A stretch of 64,000 nt of DNA from Zobellia uliginosa (GTDB taxonomy: Bacteria; Bacteroidota; Bacteroidia; Flavobacteriales; Flavobacteriaceae). Below the pieces are notes generated by a model that saw only the letters and a list, made by a program, of their open reading frames with translations, was not told the origin of the DNA and ran no database searches. This document shows, in pieces, positions 55,865-64,000 of the stretch. The stretch is taken from assembly GCF_018860745.1 (NCBI RefSeq), contig NZ_JAHKPY010000003.1, forward strand, positions 434,001-498,000, in the 5' to 3' direction. The position numbers and the translations under genes are program-made. Every line of letters starts with the position of its first letter. Positions within the stretch are counted from its first letter, which is position 1.

Positions 55865-58800
55865 ATGAAAGAATGTTTATTTAAACAACTCACAAAACGC
55901 AAACATTGGTTATTGTTTGCGCTTATGTTGTCTTGTGCATCCATGGGATTTGCACAAGATTCCAATGTAAGTGGTACAATAACCGATGAATTTAATCAAC
56001 CCATGTTCGGGGCCAATGTTCTGGTGAAGGGGACCACAAATGGGGTAGTCACTGATTTTGACGGTAATTTTACCTTATCTGCAAATACTGGTGATATACT
56101 GGTTATTTCCTATACAGGTTATACCACACAAGAAATAGCTGCAGAAACAGGTACATCAATTAACGTACAATTACAGCCAGATTCTCAACTTCTGGACGAA
56201 GTTGTGGTTATTGGTTATGGTTCTAGAAAAAAGGCAGATGTTACTGGTGCTGTTAGTACCGTAAAAACGGCTTACATAGAGCAACAAGCTTCATCCGATG
56301 CAACGAGAGCGCTTCAAGGTAGTGCTGCCGGTGTTACGGTAAATGCTTCGGCCAGACCAGGACAAAGTGCACAGGTTAGAATTCGTGGTTTAGGTACGAT
56401 TAATGGAAATGGCCCTTTATATGTTGTGGATGGGGTTTTTGGTGCTACGCCACCACCTACTAATCAAATTCAATCCATGCAAGTTCTTAAAGATGCTTCT
56501 TCAACAGCTATTTATGGCTCAAGAGGTGCAAATGGTGTAATTTTGATTACTACTACAACAGGTAGAAAAGCCCAACCGGCCAAAATTGATATAAATCTGA
56601 GAACAGGTATGGGTACTGCCAATTCCAGATATGATCTTGTAACTGATCCTAATTTGGTTGGTCAACAAATCTGGTTAGAACAAACAAATGATGGAATTAC
56701 TCCTAATCATAAGCATTTTCAATTTGATCCAAACAATATTCGTGCAACTCAAGTAAATGATTATCTGTATCCTAATGGAGCGTCTTTTGGCGATGCATCA
56801 ACTAATCCGGCATTGTACGACCAAGTAAATTACCCGATTACTAAAACCAACCAAGAGGGTACGGACTGGATGGAAGAGCTTTATCAACCAGCGCTTTTAC
56901 AGGACTTTGTTATTTCGGTTTCCGGTGGTTCTGATAATACGACCTATGCATTGAGTGCTAATTATTTTAAGGAAGAAGGGGTCTTAAGAGACAATTCCTA
57001 TAACCGTTATGCGATTAGATCCAATATTGATTCCGACGTAAAAGATTGGTTGAAAATTGGAGAACGTCTAGGTGTTACTTTAAATGAATCAAAAGGAAAT
57101 ACGGTTGGTTTCAATAGTATTGTAGAAACCAGCCCGTTAATTCCCGTAAGAGATGTTGCTGGTAATTTTGCCGGTGGTGTAGTTGGTGGAGGATTGAATG
57201 ATGGCCCAAACCCCGTAGGTAATAATTTCAGAGAACGCAAGGATAAGAGAACTACTTTAAATGTAACTGGTAATGTTTTTGTAGAGATTAAACCTGCTAA
57301 CAACCTAACGTTCAAATCGCTTTTAGGGTATAATATGAATTGGTATTCAAATTATGACCCTAGGTTTGCAGATTTAGAGAATACCAATGGAAACCCAGGA
57401 CATACATTAACAGAGACTAGAGGAGATAACTTAACGTGGAATTTCACGAATACATTAAGTTATAATAAAACATTTAATGAGGTACATAAATTAGATGTAC
57501 TATTAGGAACGGAATCAACTAGATTTAGGTATGATCAAATCTCTGCAGGAAGGGAAAGCTTTTTCTCTACTGATGATGATTTTTTTATTCTTAGCTCAGG
57601 ATCAGAAAATCTAACCAATGATGCGGAAGCTGCAGTATGGGCGTTAAATTCTTATTTTGCCCGTCTTTATTATTCTTACGATGATAAATATATGGTTGAA
57701 GCAACGGTTAGACGTGATGGTTCTTCAAGATTTGGAGCTAACAATAGATGGGGTAATTTCCCAGCACTGTCCGGTGGATGGGTGGTGTCAAAAGAAAATT
57801 TTCTGGCCAACAGTAGTTGGTTGAATTACTTGAAACTTCGCGCAGGATGGGGTCAGTCAGGTAATGATCAAATAGGTAATTACAACGGATTCAAAACGTT
57901 TGGCTCAGATTTAGGTAGTTCATTCTACGGACTTGGAGGCGCAGATGGTATAATACAACAAGGTTTTCAATCTACGGCAATAGGTAATCCTGATGCTAAA
58001 TGGGAAACAACTACTTCTACTAATTTTGCTGTTGATGCTACGTTGTTCAACAGGGTAAACCTTACTGTGGATTTTTGGAGAAAGGACACAAAAGACATGT
58101 TATTCCCAATTACCATACCTGCTGTAGAAGGAATTGCTAATGCTCCAAGTGTTAACATAGGTGATATGAATAACAAAGGTGTTGATATTGAATTGAGCTA
58201 CAATGGAGGTGGATCTGATGAAGGAGATTTTAGATACAATGTTGGATTAGTATTTTCTACGTATAAAAACACTGTAGAAAAACTAACAGGAAATGAAGAC
58301 GAAATCATTACAGGAAGAAGTCAAAGAGCTCAGACGTATTCAAGAGTTGAGCAAGGAAGAGCATTTCCTGAATTTTACGGATACGTGGTAGATGGTATTT
58401 TTCAAACTACAGCACAGGCAGAGGCACATCCTAACCACAACGAAGATGAAGCAGCGGATTATAATAAACCTGGTAACCTTATTATAAGGGATGTAAATAA
58501 TGATGGAAAAATTGATGCTGATGATAGAACTTTTATTGGTAATCCTAATCCGGATTTTACAGCTGGTCTTAATATAGGTTTTGAATATAAGAGTTTTGAT
58601 TTTAGAGCTAGCTTCTATACGAGCCAAGGAAATGACGCTATCAATTACTATAATCGTTTTACTAGATACGGATTGTTCCAAGGACCTAAAAGTTCTGATA
58701 GATTGTTTAAATCATGGGGCAGCCCTTATTTAGATAATAATGCAGATGCTGTTTTACCCAAAGCATCTTCTCAAACTAGTTTTGAACAGAATACACATTC

Positions 58801-59080
58801 AGATTTGGTTGAGGATGCATCATACTTTCGTTTACAGAATGCGCAATTAGGATTTAACGTACCTCAAAGAATTTTGGATAAGATTAATCTTTCTCAAATG
58901 AGAATCTATGTTATGGGAACAAATTTATTTACTATAACGGATTACTCTGGTCTTGATCCAGAAATTGCATTATATAATGACCCAGATTCTGGATTTTCAT
59001 CAGATATTGATAGAGGTTTAGATTTGGGTACGTGGCCTTCTCCAAGACAAATCATATTTGGTCTTAATATCTCATTGTAA
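55865..59080 (+). CDS. SusC-type TonB-dependent oligosaccharide transporter (pair 3)
   Basis: A 1071-residue SusC homologue. The signal peptide ends near GFAQ (about residue 31). A carboxypeptidase-regulatory-like domain begins at NVSGTITDE. The plug starts at LDEVVVIGYGSRKKADVTGAV and includes DGVFGATPPPTNQ and AIYGSRGANGVILITTTTG. The barrel ends in LNISL. Its upstream DNA lacks the islands shared by the first two susC genes, and its barrel differs clearly from them, so it serves a separate uptake system. A calcium-type DVNNDGKIDADD loop lies near residue 880. The SusD partner follows after 9 bases. The substrate is not known; the nearby ASPIC genes and galactonate-type enolase suggest a galactan. 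Confidence 0.96.
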   Translation: MKECLFKQLTKRKHWLLFALMLSCASMGFAQDSNVSGTITDEFNQPMFGANVLVKGTTNGVVTDFDGNFTLSANTGDILVISYTGYTTQEIAAETGTSINVQLQPDSQLLDEVVVIGYGSRKKADVTGAVSTVKTAYIEQQASSDATRALQGSAAGVTVNASARPGQSAQVRIRGLGTINGNGPLYVVDGVFGATPPPTNQIQSMQVLKDASSTAIYGSRGANGVILITTTTGRKAQPAKIDINLRTGMGTANSRYDLVTDPNLVGQQIWLEQTNDGITPNHKHFQFDPNNIRATQVNDYLYPNGASFGDASTNPALYDQVNYPITKTNQEGTDWMEELYQPALLQDFVISVSGGSDNTTYALSANYFKEEGVLRDNSYNRYAIRSNIDSDVKDWLKIGERLGVTLNESKGNTVGFNSIVETSPLIPVRDVAGNFAGGVVGGGLNDGPNPVGNNFRERKDKRTTLNVTGNVFVEIKPANNLTFKSLLGYNMNWYSNYDPRFADLENTNGNPGHTLTETRGDNLTWNFTNTLSYNKTFNEVHKLDVLLGTESTRFRYDQISAGRESFFSTDDDFFILSSGSENLTNDAEAAVWALNSYFARLYYSYDDKYMVEATVRRDGSSRFGANNRWGNFPALSGGWVVSKENFLANSSWLNYLKLRAGWGQSGNDQIGNYNGFKTFGSDLGSSFYGLGGADGIIQQGFQSTAIGNPDAKWETTTSTNFAVDATLFNRVNLTVDFWRKDTKDMLFPITIPAVEGIANAPSVNIGDMNNKGVDIELSYNGGGSDEGDFRYNVGLVFSTYKNTVEKLTGNEDEIITGRSQRAQTYSRVEQGRAFPEFYGYVVDGIFQTTAQAEAHPNHNEDEAADYNKPGNLIIRDVNNDGKIDADDRTFIGNPNPDFTAGLNIGFEYKSFDFRASFYTSQGNDAINYYNRFTRYGLFQGPKSSDRLFKSWGSPYLDNNADAVLPKASSQTSFEQNTHSDLVEDASYFRLQNAQLGFNVPQRILDKINLSQMRIYVMGTNLFTITDYSGLDPEIALYNDPDSGFSSDIDRGLDLGTWPSPRQIIFGLNISL

Positions 59081-59089
59081 AATAAAAAA

Positions 59090-60850
59090 TTGAAAAAGAT
59101 GAAAAATAATTTAATTATAAAAACCGGATTGTTTGCTACGGTCATAGCCCTTTCTTGGTCATGTGGTGAGGAATTCCTGGAGGAAAAACCTAAAGGAGCG
59201 GTAAGTGAGGAAATTTTAACTACCGAAGCAGGTGTAGACCTTCTTCTTGTTGGTGCGTACTCAAGACTAGATGGCTATTCAAATGGTGAAGTTGGAGGAC
59301 AGGGAGAAGCATCTGCCACGAATTGGGTATGGGGTGATGTTCCTTCGGATGACATGCACCGTGGAGACCAAACTGGTGGATGGAGTCCTATTAATCTTAT
59401 AGAGAGATACGAAACAGATGCTACCAACCCATGGGTAGAAGGTCTTTGGGCTGCTAATTATGATGGAGTGGCTAGAGCAAATGATGCTATCCGAGTGTTG
59501 AAAAAAGCGGGAGAGAATGTAGAGCCTGCCGTTGCTGTTCAACTTGAAGCAGAGGCACGTTGGTTAAGAGCTTGGTACCATTTTCAACTTCGTACTAAGA
59601 TTGAAAAAATCTCATATATAACTGATGATGTAGTTGCAAGTGAAGTGACTAATGATACTGAGGTTTGGGACAAGATCGAGGCAGATATAAAATGGGGGAT
59701 TGATAACGGTATGGCAGAAGAAGTTGAGATAGGCCGTGCATCTCGTTGGGCTGCTAAAGCACTTTTAGCTCGTGTACATATGTTTCAGCAGGAATTTACT
59801 GAAGCTAAACCTTATTTAGATGATATTATAGATAATGGGCCTTTTCAGTTAATGGATCACTACTATGATAACTTTGATGAAGAAAAGCAGAATAATGCAG
59901 AAAGTATCTTAGAAGTACAATATACTGTTAATGATGGTGCTGGTGACGCCAATAGCGGTGCAGATCACAGGACTTTATTTCCTAGAGGAGCAGACGTTGG
60001 TTCTTGTTGTGCATATAGCGCCCCTAGTTTTGATTTATTCAATGCATTTAAAACAGATGCAGATGGTCTGCCTTTGTTCGATACCTTCCAAGACGATTTA
60101 TTGTTAGAAGATTATGGAGTTTTGGATACCGAACCTTTTACGCCTACTGCTGAGTCACTTGACCCTAGAGTTGATTGGACTATTGGTAGAAGAGGTATTC
60201 CATTTTTGGATTGGGGTCCAATGTCCGGTAGTGACTGGATGTTAGATCAAGCGGGTATGGGACCTTTCTTGAACAAAAAAATTATGTTCTATAAAAGAAA
60301 TAAAGGAGTTATATCTATTTCTAGCCCAACATGGTCAAATGGTCTTAACGGTAATAACTGGCGTATATTTAGACTTAGCCATATAATTCTGTGGAGAGCG
60401 GAAGTTGCCATGGAGGAAAACGATTTAGGTACAGCAGTGGATTTGGTAAATGAAATTCGTGAGCGTGCTCAAGATGATTTGGTAATGGGTAAAGTAAATA
60501 ACACCACTTTTGAAAGTGGGTATGAGTTAGACATAGATGAAGATCAGCCTGCTGCTAATTATAACTTAGGGCTGTATACATCATTTCCTAATCAGGACTA
60601 CGCTAGAAAAGCAATTTACCATGAAATGCGCCTAGAGTTTGCCTTAGAGGGAATGCGATTTCAAGATTTGGTACGTTGGGGAATTGATGAGCCAACTATT
60701 ACCAAATATTTGGCATCCGAATTAAGTGATGAGAAGCTTCCTTGGCTTCAAGGAGCAAATTATACGGGAGGTCAAGATGATCACTGGCCCGTTCCACAAA
60801 CCCAGGTTGATTTGCAACCAGAAGTGTTAACACAAGATCCAGCCTATTAA
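59090..60850 (+). CDS. SusD-type surface glycan-binding lipoprotein (pair 3)
   Basis: A 586-residue SusD/RagB lipoprotein (VIALSWSC, Cys25). SusD features are the EEFLEEKPKGAVSEE start, EARWLRAWYHFQLRTKI, the RWAAKALLARVHMFQ helix and the C-terminal MRLEFALEGMRFQDLVRWG. It is longer than the other two SusD proteins and not closely related to them. A second possible start at 59099 (MKNNLII) also leaves an intact signal. It lies 9 bases after susC and ends before the TTGAGTTAGTT element and terminator. Confidence 0.95.
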   Translation: MKKMKNNLIIKTGLFATVIALSWSCGEEFLEEKPKGAVSEEILTTEAGVDLLLVGAYSRLDGYSNGEVGGQGEASATNWVWGDVPSDDMHRGDQTGGWSPINLIERYETDATNPWVEGLWAANYDGVARANDAIRVLKKAGENVEPAVAVQLEAEARWLRAWYHFQLRTKIEKISYITDDVVASEVTNDTEVWDKIEADIKWGIDNGMAEEVEIGRASRWAAKALLARVHMFQQEFTEAKPYLDDIIDNGPFQLMDHYYDNFDEEKQNNAESILEVQYTVNDGAGDANSGADHRTLFPRGADVGSCCAYSAPSFDLFNAFKTDADGLPLFDTFQDDLLLEDYGVLDTEPFTPTAESLDPRVDWTIGRRGIPFLDWGPMSGSDWMLDQAGMGPFLNKKIMFYKRNKGVISISSPTWSNGLNGNNWRIFRLSHIILWRAEVAMEENDLGTAVDLVNEIRERAQDDLVMGKVNNTTFESGYELDIDEDQPAANYNLGLYTSFPNQDYARKAIYHEMRLEFALEGMRFQDLVRWGIDEPTITKYLASELSDEKLPWLQGANYTGGQDDHWPVPQTQVDLQPEVLTQDPAY

Positions 60851-60868
60851 AGGTTAAAACTTAACTAG

Positions 60869-60923
60869 TTGAGTTAGTTGTTTGTAAGCGGCAGCAGGTT
60901 ATTTATTCCTGTTGCCGTTTCTT
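60869..60923 (+). terminator. TTGAGTTAGTT element plus intrinsic terminator after susD pair 3
   Basis: TTGAGTTAGTT is at 60869-60879. A 10-bp stem (60889-60898 with 60908-60917, one G-T pair) follows and ends in a T-rich run. The next 170 bases show no gene. Confidence 0.85.
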
Positions 60924-61097
60924 TTTATCACTAATTGCCAGAAGAATGTATTTTTAAGGACACATCCTTTACTCCAAACAATAATAATTGTTATATTGAC
61001 ACTTTTTAAAATTTAGAATGGTATTTTCACCCTCAATTTTATTGAAAATAGCAGAATAATAAATCGCTTTTAATTAGAAAATAATACTACTAAATAA

Positions 61098-62399
61098 ATG
61101 ACCAACTTAAATACAACTGCAAATTCTACGCGTAAACGTTATAATATATTGGCCATGGTCTTTATTACCGTGGTAATTAATTATCTAGATAGAAGTAACA
61201 TTTCAGTGGCGGCTTTTGCCATGAAAGAAGATATTGGCTTAAGCAATGTACAGATGGGCTACGTATTTTCTGCCTTTGCATGGACCTATGCTTGCTTACA
61301 GATTCCTGGTGGAATAGTTGCGGACAAACTTCCTACCCGGATTCTATATTCTGTTATGATGGCCCTATGGTCCGTAGCCACACTTATACAAGGTATGGTC
61401 AGTTCCTTTGGAGCTTTATTGGGTTTAAGAGCTAGTATCGGAATATTTGAGGCCCCTTCTTATCCTATAAATAATTTAGTGGTAACTAAATGGTTTCCAG
61501 ACAATGAACGTGCATCGGCAATTGCCATATACACTTCTGGACAGTTTTTAGGGCTTGCTTTTTTAACACCGGTCCTCGTAACTATTCAAACTTATTTTGG
61601 CTGGAGAGGCCTATTTATTATCTCTGGTATAATAGGTCTTCTCTGGGCGGCAATCTGGTACCTTTTCTATAGGAATCCGCAAGACCATAAATCTATAAAT
61701 AAAGCCGAGCTAGAACATATTGAAAAAGGTGGAGGACTTGTTGGTAAAAACGATGTAAAGAAAGAGGACAAGAAAAAATTTGATTGGAACGACTTCAAGC
61801 AAGCTTTTATCTACAGAAAACTCTGGGGGCTTTATATAGGTCAATTCTGCTTGGGAGCTACAACTATATTTTTCCTCACCTGGTTTCCCACATATCTAGT
61901 GGAGTTTAGAGGATTAGATTTCTTGAAATCAGGTTTCTTGGCGTCCATTCCTTTCTTAGCAGCCTTTTTTGGGGTGCTTTTATCCGGTTTTACATCTGAT
62001 TATTTGATAAAAAAAGGCTATTCCGTAGAAATTTCTAGAAAGACACCTATTATCGTTGGTATGTTATTATCTACATGTATTATTGGGGCAAACTATACAG
62101 ATGATACATTCTTTGTAATACTATTTTTGGCCCTGGCCTTTTTTGGTAACGGGTTAGCAAGTATTGCTTGGATATTTATTTCACTTATGGCACCTAAGAA
62201 ATTAATAGGACTTACTGGTGGGGCTTTTAATTTTATTGGTGGTCTAGCAGGGGTTGTTGTTCCAATCGTAATAGGTTATTTGGTAGAAGATGGAGACTTT
62301 AGTCCTGCACTTTTCTTTATTGGAGGAATTGCATTGCTGGGTTTTATATCATACACTTTTATCGTAGGTAAGGTTGAACGTATTGTTCCAAAAAATTAG
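61098..62399 (+). CDS. MFS transporter, anion:cation symporter (ACS) type, probable sugar-acid permease
   Basis: A 433-residue MFS permease with about 12 membrane helices. The first helix and loop, NYLDRSNISVAAFAMKEDIGLSN and WTYACLQIPGGIVADKLPTR, are typical of the ACS family that moves hexonates, hexuronates and glucarate (DgoT, ExuT, GudP). The central cytoplasmic loop is long and lysine-rich. It is followed after 31 bases by a galactonate-dehydratase-like gene, a pairing like DgoT-DgoD, so galactonate or a related sugar acid is the likely cargo. This is inference from family and neighbour. Confidence 0.9.
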   Translation: MTNLNTTANSTRKRYNILAMVFITVVINYLDRSNISVAAFAMKEDIGLSNVQMGYVFSAFAWTYACLQIPGGIVADKLPTRILYSVMMALWSVATLIQGMVSSFGALLGLRASIGIFEAPSYPINNLVVTKWFPDNERASAIAIYTSGQFLGLAFLTPVLVTIQTYFGWRGLFIISGIIGLLWAAIWYLFYRNPQDHKSINKAELEHIEKGGGLVGKNDVKKEDKKKFDWNDFKQAFIYRKLWGLYIGQFCLGATTIFFLTWFPTYLVEFRGLDFLKSGFLASIPFLAAFFGVLLSGFTSDYLIKKGYSVEISRKTPIIVGMLLSTCIIGANYTDDTFFVILFLALAFFGNGLASIAWIFISLMAPKKLIGLTGGAFNFIGGLAGVVVPIVIGYLVEDGDFSPALFFIGGIALLGFISYTFIVGKVERIVPKN

Positions 62400-62430
62400 T
62401 AAAACACGAAACATAGTAAATAGACATTTT

Positions 62431-63591
62431 ATGAAAATATCAGCTATTAAAACCTTTCCTATAAATGTAGGCTTTGGAAGTCAATTAGTAGTAAAGGTCG
62501 AAACCGATTCAGGAATACATGGATGGGGTACTTCAGGTCTTTCAGGAAGGGAATTGGCAGTTATAGGTGCAATTGAGCATTTTAAAGGATTTCTAATAGG
62601 CAAAGATGCTCGGAACATAGGTGCGCTTTGGCAAGAAATGTACAGAGGGCAATATTTTGAAGGCGGCCGTGTACTTACTGCAGCCATTTCGGCCATAGAT
62701 ATTGCTCTTTATGATATTAAGGGAAAAGCCCTGGGAGTTCCTGTATATGAGCTTTTAGGAGGTAAACATAGGGATTACGTAGATTGCTTTGCTTCGGTAC
62801 GCTTTAGGACTAAAGAAGAACTTTTTGAATATTCTAAAACCTGTATTAAAGAAGGTTGGACAATGTTGCGTTTGGCTCCTGCGGAATTTGAAGCAGAAGG
62901 AGATAAAGAACTTTTTGAACCCAGACAATCCATTGCTACGATTGCCGAGTGGTGTACAGACCTACGTAAAGAAGTGGGTACGGCCATTACCATAGGCATT
63001 GATTACCATACAAGACTTACTCCGGCACAGACGTATTCGTTTATAAAACGTATGCCTCCGGGAACATTGGATTATATTGAAGAACCTATCCGCGATGAAA
63101 ATCCGGAAGCATATGAGAACCTTCGTAAAATGGTAGATATTCCTTTTACAATAGGGGAGGAGTTCTCTAGTAAATGGCAGTTTTTACCTTTTTTGGAGCG
63201 AAATTTGACTCAATATGCACGTATAGATATTTGTAATGTAGGTGGAATTACCGAGGCAATGAAGGTGGCCAGTTTGGCGGAAGCACATTATATAGATTTG
63301 ATGCCCCATAACCCGTTAGGTCCTATTTGTACAGCGGCTTCCATTCATATGGCAGCAGCTTGTCCTAATTTTGGCTGGTTGGAAGAAATGAACACCCCTG
63401 CACAATATATGGGAACCGATGCTCCGGAATTCTATCCTATACGTCCTATGTTGAATGGACCTACGTATCCGGTGTTGGATACTCCTGGACTTGGTGTTGA
63501 GTTTAATGAGGAATTGGCTCTAAAACAAACGTTTAAACCAATTGAAATACCAAGATTACGACGTAAAGACGGTTCATTTACCAATTGGTAA
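62431..63591 (+). CDS. Enolase-superfamily sugar-acid dehydratase, galactonate dehydratase-like
   Basis: A 386-residue protein. The chosen start is ATG 62431 (MKISAIKTF, the usual family start); the frame extends upstream into the MFS gene but that part is not conserved. It shows the GalD subgroup pattern: Asp191 and His193 (IDYH), Glu217/218 (IEEP), Glu243/244 (GEE) and His293 (MPHNPLGP), plus the capping domain in the first ~115 residues. GalD-type enzymes dehydrate D-galactonate or related acids to 2-keto-3-deoxy acids. It follows the sugar-acid permease by 31 bases and is distinct from the cycloisomerase-like protein at 44363. It converges with the CBM9-like gene at a 10-base gap. Confidence 0.9.
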   Translation: MKISAIKTFPINVGFGSQLVVKVETDSGIHGWGTSGLSGRELAVIGAIEHFKGFLIGKDARNIGALWQEMYRGQYFEGGRVLTAAISAIDIALYDIKGKALGVPVYELLGGKHRDYVDCFASVRFRTKEELFEYSKTCIKEGWTMLRLAPAEFEAEGDKELFEPRQSIATIAEWCTDLRKEVGTAITIGIDYHTRLTPAQTYSFIKRMPPGTLDYIEEPIRDENPEAYENLRKMVDIPFTIGEEFSSKWQFLPFLERNLTQYARIDICNVGGITEAMKVASLAEAHYIDLMPHNPLGPICTAASIHMAAACPNFGWLEEMNTPAQYMGTDAPEFYPIRPMLNGPTYPVLDTPGLGVEFNEELALKQTFKPIEIPRLRRKDGSFTNW

Positions 63592-63601
63592 TCAAAACGT
63601 A

Positions 63602-64000
63602 TTATTCAACAAATTCCATTAGTCCAAAACGGTTGGCTTGATGTACGTTTTTAGAAATATCATAAATAGGAAATAGCGTTGAAGTAGATCGTCGGTTGCC
63701 GTCTGCATCGTTTCGGTCTTGTCTAATAGCAAGGAAAGCCCATTTATTTCCGGGTTTAATTGCAACTACTTTACCAAGCTCACCAAAGTTAGAATAGGGG
63801 ATGGCCATTTCCATGGTCCATCCCTTATCTATATCGGAATTATCATTTATTGTTCCTTCAAATGTTACCTCTACCTCAAAACTAGGATTGAAAGATTTGT
63901 AAACTACATCTTTCCCCATTGTATAATTATTGAAATAAATAAAGTCGTTTGAAGCTTTGTTTAAATTCAATTCATATCCAAAATGAGTGTCTAGGCTATC
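63602..64000 (-). CDS. CBM9-like carbohydrate-binding protein (5' end outside window)
   Basis: The frame is open to base 64000 on the minus strand, so the start lies beyond the window. The TTG at 63970 is only an internal codon. About 132 C-terminal residues are visible. They include WTMEMAIPYSNFGELG, GNKWAFLAIRQDRND and the final HQANRFGLMEF, the pattern of family 9 carbohydrate-binding (DOMON-like) domains found in secreted Bacteroidetes proteins. Any further domains are outside the window. It converges tightly on the galactonate dehydratase-like gene. A glycan-binding role is likely; the ligand is unknown. Confidence 0.75.
   Translation of the reverse strand, partial: DSLDTHFGYELNLNKASNDFIYFNNYTMGKDVVYKSFNPSFEVEVTFEGTINDNSDIDKGWTMEMAIPYSNFGELGKVVAIKPGNKWAFLAIRQDRNDADGNRRSTSTLFPIYDISKNVHQANRFGLMEFVE

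Noticed and set aside
62374-62430. Longer start of the galactonate dehydratase-like protein inside the MFS gene
   Set aside because: ATG 62431 gives the conserved MKISAIKTF start typical of the family.
63988-63994. TGTCTAG copy near the right edge
   Set aside because: It lies inside the CBM9-like coding sequence and lacks the other islands seen before the susC genes; likely chance.

Overview
The window looks like chromosomal DNA of a marine member of Flavobacteriaceae, most likely Zobellia or a close relative. The DNA is AT-rich. It carries three SusC/SusD pairs, many Bacteroidetes lipoproteins, one T9SS-type C-terminal sorting tail, and three cysteine-type S1 sulfatases. The gene content fits red-algal galactans (agar/porphyran): a GH117 anhydro-L-galactosidase, a P450/ferredoxin/reductase set of the type known to demethylate 6-O-methyl-D-galactose, a GH29, a GH2 and galactose mutarotase. 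Host and substrate are inferred from families. No tRNA, rRNA, CRISPR array, insertion sequence or phage gene was seen.

Layout. 1-2489: end of an NHL-propeller gene and a sulfatase. 2566-10217 (minus): a seven-gene operon (Zn-alcohol dehydrogenase, UxaA, UxaB, lactonase-type amidohydrolase, SDR, FucP, mutarotase). It reads best as an oxidative L-galactose pathway: L-galactose to L-galactonolactone, L-galactonate, D-tagaturonate, D-altronate and KDG. 10383-12932 (minus): GH29 and an AraC regulator. 13117-18748 (plus): P450, [2Fe-2S] ferredoxin, ferredoxin reductase, Zn-ADH, esterase and a PhyH-type dioxygenase. 18930-20534: sulfatase. 21180-31322: two tandem susC-susD pairs whose upstream regions share conserved, co-linear elements. 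31497-38361: a large FG-GAP/ASPIC lipoprotein and three regulators (membrane TPR-HTH, IclR, AraC). 38408-47617: GH117, Zn-dehydrogenase, KduD-type SDR, sulfatase, aldehyde dehydrogenase, enolase-superfamily enzyme, GalM and a RhaT-like permease, which fits the known L-AHG pathway to KDG. 47714-50254: GH2. 50351-55532 (minus): two more FG-GAP/ASPIC proteins, divergent from a third susC-susD pair (55865-60850). 61098-63591: an ACS-type MFS permease and a galactonate-dehydratase-like enolase. 63602-64000: end of a CBM9-like gene.

How the parts fit. SusCD pairs import oligosaccharides. Surface or periplasmic sulfatases, GH29, GH117 and GH2 trim them. The P450 system removes O-methyl groups from D-galactose, and GalM prepares free sugars. 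Two separate operons carry L-galactose and 3,6-anhydro-L-galactose to the same metabolite, KDG. KDG kinase, KDPG aldolase, endo-agarases/porphyranases and the sulfatase-maturing enzyme are not in this window and must be elsewhere. Non-coding signals of note are a TTGAGTTAGTT element ahead of four intrinsic terminators, TGTCTAG motifs upstream of two susC genes, and a 16-bp perfect inverted repeat before the third susC.
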